11,307 nt of DNA from Anaerolinea sp. (lineage in GTDB: Bacteria > Chloroflexota > Anaerolineae > Anaerolineales > Anaerolineaceae): assembly GCA_013824385.1 (NCBI GenBank), contig PNNU01000067.1, positions 1 through 11,307 on the forward strand, in the 5' to 3' direction. A program made the translations under genes and the position numbers. Positions 5,645 through 11,307 of the stretch are shown in pieces. The notes beneath the pieces were generated by a model. The model saw only the letters and a program-made list of their open reading frames with translations. It searched no databases and had not been told where the DNA came from. How positions within the stretch are numbered: the stretch's first letter is position 1; every line of letters starts with the position of its first letter.

Positions 5645-7729
5645 TTAGTTAATCTCAACCATTCCATGAGCCTTTACGCGTGTTCCAGAGCTCACTTCAG
5701 AAAAAGCCAGACAAACCAAATTAGGTAGAGACATATCTACCAGTTTATGGAAAGCCAACCGTAATTCGCGGGGGCATAATAGCAGAGGTTGTTTGCCATT
5801 TTGCGCCATTTTCTCCATTTGTTCACCAGTGTGGGTCAATATTGTCTGTGCTAATGAAGCATCAATTTGGAATCCAACACCATTTTCATTCGAACCAAGA
5901 GAACTCCGCAATGCTGATTCAAGCTGTGGTGATAATGTAAATACGTGCAGTGTATTCGTTTCATCTCTGTAAAGGCCTGAGAGAGTATTCGCCAACGACT
6001 GACGCACAGCTTCAGCTAAAATGGCTGTGTCTCTGGTGATATTCGCATTATTGGCAATTACTTCAAGAATACCGCCAAGATCACGAATGGGTACACGTTC
6101 TTTCACAAGATTACGAAGAACTGAAAGAACATCACTTAAACTGATCATTTCTGGCACAACGCCTTCAACAGAGGCTGGGCTCTTCGATTTCAATTGGTTG
6201 AGCATTTCTTGTACCATCTGACGATTCAATAATTCTGAAGCGTGTGTTCGCACAACTTCTGACAAATGTGTGGATAACACAGAAACGGGGTTTACAACGG
6301 TGTATCCCATTAGTTCTGCTCGTCCACGTTCGCCTTCAGAAACCCAAAGTGCAGGCAAACCGAAAGCAGGTTCCATGGTTTCAATGCCTTTTAATTCTTC
6401 ATCAGTCTCATTGCCGGGAATTGCTAGTAAACGATCAAGCATCAAATCGCCATGAGCCACTTCCTGGCCGCGGATCTTAATCCTGTAAGCTTGCGGTTGT
6501 AGACGTAGATTGTCTCGAATACGAACTACAGGCAAGACTAAACCAATTTCCGCCATCATTTGCCGGCGGATACCGGTGATCCTCTTTAATAGATTATCTG
6601 GCATTTCGTCATCAATTAAGGGAATCAAGCTATAACCAATTTCTAATTCCATGGCATCAATGACGATCAATTCAAGCATGTCTTCTGGTGTTTCTGCTTC
6701 AGTGGATTTGGTTATTTCAGGTGCAGACTGCATTTCGTCAGCTTCCTTTCTTTTCAATCGGCCAACATAGACAGCCGCAGTTCCAAGGACTCCACTCACA
6801 ACGATGAAGGGCAATTTCGGTAATCCAGGGATTAAGACGAGAGCTCCCATGATCACTGCTCCGACAGTGAGAACACTGAAATTGGAGAGTTGTTTAAAAA
6901 GATCTGTACCGAGAGAATCTTCTGATGTAGAACGGGTGACAATTAAACCGGAAGCCGCAGAAATTAATAAGGCAGGGATTTGAACTGCCAAACCGGCTCC
7001 GATTGTAATTAGGGCATAATTTTGAAGCGCTGTCATGGCATCCATACCTTTTTGGAGCATACCAATGACAAATCCACCTAAAATATTGACCAGCATGATG
7101 ATAATTGCTGCAATAGAGTCGCCACGGACAAATTTTGAAGCACCATCCATGGCACCGTAAAAATCAGCTTCGGATTCAATAGATTTACGCCGCGCTCGAG
7201 CTTGTACTTCATCAATTAATCCAGCATTAAGGTCTGCATCAATGGACATTTGTTTGCCGGGCATGGCGTCCAGGGTAAACCTGGCCGAAACCTCTGCAAC
7301 CCTACCAGCACCGCTGTTGATAACTACAAATTGGATGATCATCAAAATGAGGAAGATAACTACACCAACAACATAATTCCCACCAATGATCATGTTACCA
7401 AAACCTGTTACCACGGCACCGGCATTTCCTTCAAGCAAAATCAAATAACTTGTACGGATATTAATACCAAGCCTAAATAAAGTGACCAGTAACAAAACCG
7501 TAGGAAAAACAGAAAATTCCATTGGCTGCTTGATGTACATTGTCAACAATAATATTCCAATCGATATTGAAAGATTGATGACAATAAGAACATCTACAAT
7601 TGCTGCCGGAAGGGGAACGATCAGCAAAGAAACGATAATGACAAGGCCAACAGCCATTGCCATATCTTTGCGGCCAAGAAGTTTGCGAAGGCTAAAAGTT
7701 GAAGTTGGGGTTTGCGTAGTTGTAGTCAT
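5645..7729 (-). CDS. flhA: FlhA, flagellar export gate protein
   Basis: A 694-residue protein, the usual FlhA length. The N-terminal half has about eight membrane segments (roughly 23-40, 44-65, 72-90, 118-138, 203-225, 240-262, 285-301 and 306-322). The cytoplasmic FHIPEP-type loop contains ARFTLDAMPGKQMSIDADLN (about 149-168) and the DEVQARARRKSIESEADFYG region, which shapes proton-driven export. From about 340 the soluble C-terminal domain carries LELEIGYSLIPLID-type and FGLPALWV (456-463) family motifs; it binds export chaperones such as FlgN, encoded later in this window. FlhA forms the nonameric ring of the gate. A clear ribosome site (AGAGGAT) lies 6 bases before the ATG. It is followed 14 bases later by flhF. 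Confidence 0.97.
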   Translation of the reverse strand: MTTTTQTPTSTFSLRKLLGRKDMAMAVGLVIIVSLLIVPLPAAIVDVLIVINLSISIGILLLTMYIKQPMEFSVFPTVLLLVTLFRLGINIRTSYLILLEGNAGAVVTGFGNMIIGGNYVVGVVIFLILMIIQFVVINSGAGRVAEVSARFTLDAMPGKQMSIDADLNAGLIDEVQARARRKSIESEADFYGAMDGASKFVRGDSIAAIIIMLVNILGGFVIGMLQKGMDAMTALQNYALITIGAGLAVQIPALLISAASGLIVTRSTSEDSLGTDLFKQLSNFSVLTVGAVIMGALVLIPGLPKLPFIVVSGVLGTAAVYVGRLKRKEADEMQSAPEITKSTEAETPEDMLELIVIDAMELEIGYSLIPLIDDEMPDNLLKRITGIRRQMMAEIGLVLPVVRIRDNLRLQPQAYRIKIRGQEVAHGDLMLDRLLAIPGNETDEELKGIETMEPAFGLPALWVSEGERGRAELMGYTVVNPVSVLSTHLSEVVRTHASELLNRQMVQEMLNQLKSKSPASVEGVVPEMISLSDVLSVLRNLVKERVPIRDLGGILEVIANNANITRDTAILAEAVRQSLANTLSGLYRDETNTLHVFTLSPQLESALRSSLGSNENGVGFQIDASLAQTILTHTGEQMEKMAQNGKQPLLLCPRELRLAFHKLVDMSLPNLVCLAFSEVSSGTRVKAHGMVEIN

Positions 7730-7744
7730 TCGTTATCCTCTTTA

Positions 7745-8818
7745 CTATGCTTGCGCTTTTGCGGGACGCGGTAAGTGACCTTTAAGTCGATAAATGTAGG
7801 CAAGAATCTCGGCAACCGCAATATAAAGATCTGGTGGAATTTGTTGTTCGACATCAACAGTCTTAAAAATTTCTCTGGCAAGTGGAATATTTTGAACCAC
7901 AGGAATGTTATTCTCACGCGCAATATCGACAATTCGTTGAGCCATGATATTAGCGCCTTTGGCTAAAACCTTGGGTGCTGACATATTGGCTCCGTTGTAT
8001 TCAATAGCAATTGCAATATGAGTTGGGTTGGTGATAACAACCGTGGCCTTTGGAACATTTGACATCATACGATTCCTGGCCATGGCCCGTTGTTGAGAAC
8101 GAATACGTCCGCGCATGAAGGGATCGCCTTCTGACCGTTTGAAGTCTTCTTTTACTTCTTCTTTAGACATTTTCATGGATTTCATGAATTTGTAACGTTG
8201 GTAGGCATAATCAGCAATTGCTAAAAACAAGTAGGTCGTACCAACACGCACAGCTAAAGCTGTTGCAAGGTCAGTCAGAGATTGGATACCTGAACGAAGA
8301 TCAACGTTTCCCAACCAGGCGAGTTCTGTTACTTTACCTTTTAGAAACGAATAGGCGACCCAACCAATAACGCCTAGTTTCAACAATGCTTTAGCCAGTT
8401 CAATTAATCCTTGGCCTGAAAAAATACGTTTGAAGCCTTCTATGGGGTTGACTTTTTTGAAATCAAATTTTGATCTTTTTGAAGACCATAGAAGTTTGGT
8501 CTGAGCTAGAGTGATGACAGCACCAGTAAGGAGAATTATTACTAGGATTAGTCCTATTTTTGGTAGAATTCCAATTGCTATTTGAATAAGCATATCTCGC
8601 AAAGCGATTCCCGTAATTTCTTTTGTGGATAGACTGGAAATGGTAGATACAAGATACGTCTTTACCCATTCGAATAGGGATTTTCCTGGACCCATGAGTA
8701 AATATGGACCTAACATTAAAACGACGGCAGAATTTAACTCAATACTCCTTGCGACACGGCCTTCTTCGCGTGCTTCTTCTAACCTTCGGGGAGTTGGGGC
8801 TTCAGTTTTATCTGCCAT
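7745..8818 (-). CDS. flhB: FlhB, export substrate-specificity switch protein
   Basis: A 357-residue protein of normal FlhB length. The N-terminus carries the family pattern DKTEAPTPRRLEEAREEG (residues 3-20). Four membrane segments follow at about 30-45, 79-105, 140-160 and 185-205. The linker with SEGDPFMRGRIRSQQR (about 229-244) leads into the cytoplasmic domain. The autocleavage motif NPTH is intact at residues 264-267, within VVITNPTHIAIAI, so the protein should self-cleave between N and P to switch export from rod/hook to filament-type substrates. The C-terminal domain continues with the expected VVQNIPLAREIF segment at about 307-318. It lies 6 bases after fliR and 15 bases before flhA, the usual fliR-flhB-flhA order. 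Confidence 0.97.
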   Translation of the reverse strand: MADKTEAPTPRRLEEAREEGRVARSIELNSAVVLMLGPYLLMGPGKSLFEWVKTYLVSTISSLSTKEITGIALRDMLIQIAIGILPKIGLILVIILLTGAVITLAQTKLLWSSKRSKFDFKKVNPIEGFKRIFSGQGLIELAKALLKLGVIGWVAYSFLKGKVTELAWLGNVDLRSGIQSLTDLATALAVRVGTTYLFLAIADYAYQRYKFMKSMKMSKEEVKEDFKRSEGDPFMRGRIRSQQRAMARNRMMSNVPKATVVITNPTHIAIAIEYNGANMSAPKVLAKGANIMAQRIVDIARENNIPVVQNIPLAREIFKTVDVEQQIPPDLYIAVAEILAYIYRLKGHLPRPAKAQA

Positions 8819-8824
8819 TTAGCC

Positions 8825-9586
8825 TCAATAAGCCACCATACTTAACATACGGGAACCAAGGTTTGAAAATAAGTCTCTCAAGTGAGGGAAGAAAATAGAA
8901 AGAGATAAACCTAGTGCAATTAGACTTAATCCGATTTTGACTGGAAGGCCAAGGAAATAAACCTGAACTTGAGGAGCAACTCTGGATAATAAACCGAGTG
9001 TAATATCTGCCAACAAAAGTGCAGCAAAAATTGGAAATGCAATTTGTATACCGACAACTATAAATTGAGCAGTGGTTCGAAGAAGTGTTTCAACTGAAAA
9101 AGTTGGAAGTGGACTATTTACTGGAAGCAAAGTAAAGGATTTTTGTAGTGCAATGATGGCGACATGGTGGCCGTTTACAGCCATGAAATAAAGCATTGAA
9201 ATGACAACAAAAAGTTGACCAATCGGAGTTACAGATTGTTCAATTGCTGGATTGAAAATTCTATCTGAACCAAAACCACTACCAATTCCCATGGTTTCTC
9301 CGGCAATAGAAATAGCTCCGAAAGTTAAAATTGCTGCATAACCGATTAATGTACCAATGATTATTTCTTTTAGGATTGCTGCCGCGAATGGTAACAAAGC
9401 CATGCTTTCCACTTCAACTCCAAGTGGGGTCCATGGCACAAGAAGTGCAGCTAGTACTAAACCTAGAGAAATTCTGATTTGAGTAGGAATGGTCTGACCG
9501 CCCAAATTTGGAATGTGAATAATTACAGCCATCACACGGGTGAGAACTAAAAAGAAAATTTGGGTTTGGGCAATAGAAATCAACAT
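8825..9586 (-). CDS. fliR: FliR, flagellar export gate subunit
   Basis: A 253-residue polytopic membrane protein of normal FliR length. The start MLISIAQTQIFFL followed by LTRVMAVIIHIPNLGG matches the family opening. The middle has GETMGIGSGFGSDRIFNP (about residues 96-113). The conserved late segment LADITLGLLSRVAPQVQVYF (about 192-211), followed by GLPVKIG, is diagnostic. Hydrophobic segments lie at about 10-25, 38-56, 65-92, 124-147, 172-199 and 214-233. FliR is the single-copy subunit of the FliPQR export gate. The ATG fits the family N-terminus but has no good ribosome binding site; a hairpin lies just upstream. The TGA stop is 6 bases before flhB, and the flhB ribosome site (TGAGGC) includes that stop, which suggests coupling. 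It is separated from fliP-fliQ by two non-structural genes and a 129-base gap. Confidence 0.95.
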   Translation of the reverse strand: MLISIAQTQIFFLVLTRVMAVIIHIPNLGGQTIPTQIRISLGLVLAALLVPWTPLGVEVESMALLPFAAAILKEIIIGTLIGYAAILTFGAISIAGETMGIGSGFGSDRIFNPAIEQSVTPIGQLFVVISMLYFMAVNGHHVAIIALQKSFTLLPVNSPLPTFSVETLLRTTAQFIVVGIQIAFPIFAALLLADITLGLLSRVAPQVQVYFLGLPVKIGLSLIALGLSLSIFFPHLRDLFSNLGSRMLSMVAY

Positions 9587-9598
9587 TTTAAATACTAT

Positions 9599-9623
9599 GG
9601 TTACCTCTATAATGAGGATAACC
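9599..9623 (-). promoter_or_regulatory. Imperfect inverted repeat / RNA hairpin upstream of fliR
   Basis: On the plus strand the arm GGTTACCTC (9599-9607) and the arm GAGGATAACC (9614-9623) are complementary, with one bulged base and the six-base loop TATAAT. On the fliR transcript this makes a nine-pair stem ending 12 bases before the fliR ATG. The only purine-rich ribosome-site-like bases near fliR (GAGG) lie inside the stem and about 17 bases from the ATG. It lacks a following U-run, so it does not look like a terminator. It could be an RNA translation control element or a processing site; a symmetric operator is less likely because of the bulge. Confidence 0.45.
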
Positions 9624-9686
9624 GTGCAAGTTATTTATGTCAGTAAAGTAGGGATGAAGTGAATCTAAAGATAACGTAAAAAAAGC

Positions 9687-9713
9687 TAAAGTTAATTAAA
9701 AAACAGCCGACAA
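9687..9713 (+). promoter_or_regulatory. Candidate sigma-28 promoter, antisense to the receiver/HDOD genes
   Basis: On the plus strand TAAAGTTA (9687-9694) is followed after exactly 11 bases by GCCGACAA (9706-9713). The sigma-28 (FliA) consensus from enteric bacteria is TAAAGTTT-N11-GCCGATAA, so 14 of 16 positions match with exact spacing. The predicted transcript start, near 9720, falls at the 3' end of the receiver gene, so the RNA would run antisense through the receiver and HDOD genes. No plus-strand gene lies downstream in the window. The bona fide flgM promoter in this window uses the same -35/-10 layout, which supports recognition by the local FliA. Transcription from it is not demonstrated. 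Confidence 0.55.
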
Positions 9714-9715
9714 TA

Positions 9716-10096
9716 CTAAATTTTTAACATTGCCTTCACGCGAGTCGAAAAATCATCCAGATCTAGAGGTTTAATAAGGAATTCTTGCACACCTGCATCT
9801 TTGGCTTGTTGGATTATTTCAGAAAAACCATATGCCGATATCAACAAAACTAACGTGTTTTTTAGAAGTTTTTTTAGATTTAAATCTTTTATAACCTCTA
9901 GTCCGCTGGAACCTGGAAGAAAAGTATCAAGAATAAGAAGAGAGGGATGCCGCTTTGAGAGTATGGAGGATATCTTATTAGGGCTGCGTATAGATATGAC
10001 TTCACAGCCAATTCGTTGAAGACATAGCTGAATCAAATCCCGTTGAATTGAATCTGACTCAACGACCAAAACCAAAGGAATTGGATTAGCAGTCAT
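9716..10096 (-). CDS. Single-domain response regulator (CheY-like receiver)
   Basis: A 126-residue stand-alone receiver domain with no output domain. The phosphoacceptor is D57 (in LLILDTFLPG), the switch Ser is S87 (in LLISAYG), and the conserved Lys is K109 followed by Pro (LIKPLD). The acidic pocket at the end of strand 1 reads VVESDS. Glu13 replaces the first Asp of the CheY pair and Ser14 sits where the Mg-binding Asp is normally found, which is atypical. The ATG lies one base after the HDOD stop (TAAAATG), so translation is probably coupled. A role as phosphorylation-controlled partner of the HDOD protein, or as a motor or assembly regulator, is inference. It is not clearly the chemotaxis CheY, because no che genes are present in the window. 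A strong antisense sigma-28-type promoter lies just beyond its stop codon. Confidence 0.87.
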   Translation of the reverse strand: MTANPIPLVLVVESDSIQRDLIQLCLQRIGCEVISIRSPNKISSILSKRHPSLLILDTFLPGSSGLEVIKDLNLKKLLKNTLVLLISAYGFSEIIQQAKDAGVQEFLIKPLDLDDFSTRVKAMLKI

Positions 10097-10097
10097 T

Positions 10098-10931
10098 TTA
10101 ACCGGAAGATAGCATGTAATTGGTTAATTGCATATGCATTTGATCAATTCTTTCCTGCGATATATTTAGAATTTGATAAATCTCAGGGTGAATTGAACGT
10201 TCGAAAAAGAGGGCGTTTTGATTGCCCGTATTCTCAAAGTATGAATTTGCAACATTAATTATCGCTGGTAAACGTTGGTTTGAACGTGCAAAAGACGGTG
10301 TGTGATGATATCGAATGGCGTCTACTAAAACAACAGGGAAATTCCATTTTTCAGCGATTAATCCGCCAACTTTTGCATGATCAATTCCAAGCAATTGTTC
10401 TTCAGCCATATAAAGAGTTAATTTATATTTAAGCATAAGATCAACAATTCTTGTGTAATCAGAAAACACAAATTGATCTAAAAAGAGTTTGCCCATATCG
10501 TGTAGCAAACCTGCAGTATAGGCTTCTTCAGGGTCCGGATAACGAAGCTCACGTGCAATCCATTCAGCTGAAACAGCAGTCGCAATAGAATGATTCCAGA
10601 GTTCACCAGCTCCAAAACGATAACCTTTTAAACTTTGGTTAAAAGGACCAACCGCGGCGATTCCAAGAATTAAACCTTTTAATCGTTTAAAACCAAGACG
10701 CATGACGGCTTCAGATAATTTTGAACAATCCGTCGAAAAACCCATTGCCACGGAATTAGCGGATTGAAGTATGGAGGCTGAAAGAGCTTGATCAAGGCCA
10801 ATAATCTCAGAAATCTCTGTAGATGTGGCGTTGGAATCTTCAATTGCTCTTAACGCGCGCGTTATACTCGTCGGCATCGGCCGAAGGTTTTCAACAGTTC
10901 TAATTATCGTATCTACTTTTGATGTGGGCAT
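10098..10931 (-). CDS. HDOD-domain signalling protein
   Basis: A 277-residue soluble protein of the HDOD family (HD-related output domain). The N-terminal part has the family pattern LRPMPTSITRALRAIED at about residues 16-32, then the SASILQSANSVAMG stretch at 51-64. An HD-like metal site appears intact: H114 (in LWNHS), H144-D145 (in LLHDMGKL), H185 (in GIDHAKVGG) and H209-H210 (in IRYHHTP). Many HDOD proteins lack these residues, so hydrolase activity is possible here but unproven. HDOD proteins commonly act in signalling, motility and second-messenger pathways, often beside receiver domains. The gene sits between fliQ (25-base gap) and a receiver gene that starts one base after its TAA stop, so those two are probably made together. 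A GGA-containing ribosome site precedes the ATG. Its substrate and partner are not recognisable from sequence. Confidence 0.88.
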   Translation of the reverse strand: MPTSKVDTIIRTVENLRPMPTSITRALRAIEDSNATSTEISEIIGLDQALSASILQSANSVAMGFSTDCSKLSEAVMRLGFKRLKGLILGIAAVGPFNQSLKGYRFGAGELWNHSIATAVSAEWIARELRYPDPEEAYTAGLLHDMGKLFLDQFVFSDYTRIVDLMLKYKLTLYMAEEQLLGIDHAKVGGLIAEKWNFPVVLVDAIRYHHTPSFARSNQRLPAIINVANSYFENTGNQNALFFERSIHPEIYQILNISQERIDQMHMQLTNYMLSSG

Positions 10932-10956
10932 AGTTTATTCCAATATATGATCAAAA

Positions 10957-11226
10957 TTATTTTACGAAGTTTGGTAAGCTGTTGAAAATCCCGGTTGTAA
11001 ATACGAGAATTTGTTGCATCATCCAAGACCCCAACAAGAGCAGAATCAATCCAATGCCAACAATTTTTGGAATAAAGGTCATTGTGACTTCGTTGACCTG
11101 GGTTGCAGCTTGAATAAGACTAATTATAGTACCAATTAATAAACTCACCAGCAATATTGGGCCGGCAACTACCAACATTAAGGTTATAGCATTCTGAGAG
11201 AGTGTAATTAAGTAAGCTTCATCCAT
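10957..11226 (-). CDS. fliQ: FliQ, flagellar export gate subunit
   Basis: An 89-residue protein, the normal length for FliQ. It has the family layout of a short N-terminus, a first hydrophobic helix at about residues 16-38, a polar loop with the family-like segment LIQAATQVNE at about 37-46, and a second helix at about 52-74. FliQ packs around FliP and FliR in the inner-membrane core of the flagellar type III export gate. The start lies directly after the fliP stop with a GGTGG-like ribosome site, so the two are translationally linked. Unusually, the next gene is not fliR but an HDOD-domain gene 25 bases downstream. Confidence 0.95.
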   Translation of the reverse strand: MDEAYLITLSQNAITLMLVVAGPILLVSLLIGTIISLIQAATQVNEVTMTFIPKIVGIGLILLLLGSWMMQQILVFTTGIFNSLPNFVK

Positions 11227-11307
11227 TTATCCACCACCAAAACTAAGCATGAGTGATCTAGTGATGAGATACCATCCATCGACCATTACAAATAGCAGTA
11301 ATTTGAA
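11227..11307 (-). CDS. fliP: FliP, flagellar export gate subunit (C-terminal 26 residues only)
   Basis: The gene runs off the right edge and only the last 26 codons and a TAA stop are present. The visible tail reads FKLLLFVMVDGWYLI and ends in FGGG. The FKLLLFV-DGW stretch is the typical last transmembrane segment and C-terminus of FliP, the subunit that forms most of the FliPQR export-gate channel in the inner membrane. The stop codon directly abuts the ATG of fliQ, and the sequence encoding the final glycines (GGTGGAT) probably doubles as the fliQ ribosome binding site. Adjacency to fliQ is the normal order, which supports the call despite the short fragment. Confidence 0.88.
   Translation of the reverse strand, partial: FKLLLFVMVDGWYLITRSLMLSFGGG

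Larger units (their letters stand above)
9587..9715. other. Intergenic gap between receiver gene and fliR (129 bases)
   Basis: This is the largest gene-free stretch in the window. It holds the plus-strand sigma-28 promoter match near its right side and the hairpin near the fliR start, both listed separately. On the minus strand, which would serve fliR, only a mediocre housekeeping-type promoter candidate is visible (TTAACT, 16 bases, TATCTT), too weak to claim. No intrinsic terminator follows the receiver gene: T-runs are present but no stem precedes them. It probably marks a transcription-unit boundary or control point within the cluster. Confidence 0.5.

Noticed and set aside
7482..7778. 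98-codon open frame on the plus strand opposite the flhA start and flhB end
   Set aside because: It lies wholly opposite two well-conserved genes, has no ribosome site and a composition typical of an antisense shadow.
9608..9613. TATAAT on the plus strand as a housekeeping -10 box
   Set aside because: It is the loop of the hairpin and no TTGACA-like element lies about 17 bases upstream.
9673..9715. Possible intrinsic terminator after the receiver gene because of T-runs on the minus strand
   Set aside because: No GC-rich stem precedes the T-runs; GTCGGCTG has no nearby complementary copy.
9834..9841. GCCGATAT on the plus strand inside the receiver gene, similar to a sigma-D -10 box
   Set aside because: The -35 position (9815-9822, TATTTCAG) matches poorly; the upstream match at 9687-9713 is far better.
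9801..10019. 72-codon open frame on the plus strand downstream of the antisense promoter
   Set aside because: It opens with TTG, has no ribosome site and has no recognisable protein features; it is best explained as a shadow of the receiver gene.
10874..10900. GCCGATGC on the minus strand near the start of the HDOD gene with GAACTGTT 11 bases upstream
   Set aside because: Only 4 of 8 positions match in the -35 box and it lies within coding sequence, so it is not convincing.

Overview
The window is a block of flagellar genes, all on the minus strand, so transcription runs from high to low coordinates. It is a bacterial chromosome of moderately low GC. The order from the right edge is fliP (C-terminal end only), fliQ, an HDOD-domain gene, a receiver-domain gene, fliR, flhB, flhA, flhF, a small two-helix membrane protein, fliA (sigma-28), a small protein with an HTH-like C-terminus, flgF, flgG, flgM, flgN and the 5' part of flgK. 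There are no RNA genes, mobile elements or CRISPR arrays, and no gene-free stretch longer than 129 bases.

Two hints suggest a single-membrane (monoderm-type) flagellum. The flgF-flgG pair is followed directly by flgM-flgN-flgK with no flgA, flgH or flgI (P- and L-ring genes), and the flgM-flgN-flgK order resembles Firmicutes. No flhG follows flhF. A Chloroflexota (Anaerolineae-like) or Firmicutes-like source is plausible, but this is inference from gene order and general protein character.

Region 1 (9716-11307) holds fliP-fliQ plus two accessory regulatory genes that interrupt the usual fliP-fliQ-fliR run. Region 2 (2025-9586) is a tightly packed run, with gaps of at most 15 bases and two overlaps. 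It encodes the rest of the export gate (FliR, FlhB, FlhA), the SRP-type GTPase FlhF, sigma-28 and a rod protein, and continues after a 17-base gap into a second rod protein. Region 3 (1-1269) is the late module. It starts with an almost perfect sigma-28 promoter overlapping the flgG stop codon and encodes the anti-sigma factor FlgM, the hook-junction chaperone FlgN and the hook-filament junction protein FlgK.

Together the genes build the export apparatus and rod, make sigma-28, and then use sigma-28 to express its own inhibitor and the hook-junction proteins. The FlgM checkpoint is therefore visible in the sequence. The most unexpected signal is a second strong sigma-28 promoter match at 9687-9713. 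It lies on the opposite strand in the gap between the receiver gene and fliR and points antisense across the receiver and HDOD genes. Next in interest are the HDOD/receiver insertion itself and two small uncharacterised proteins flanking fliA.
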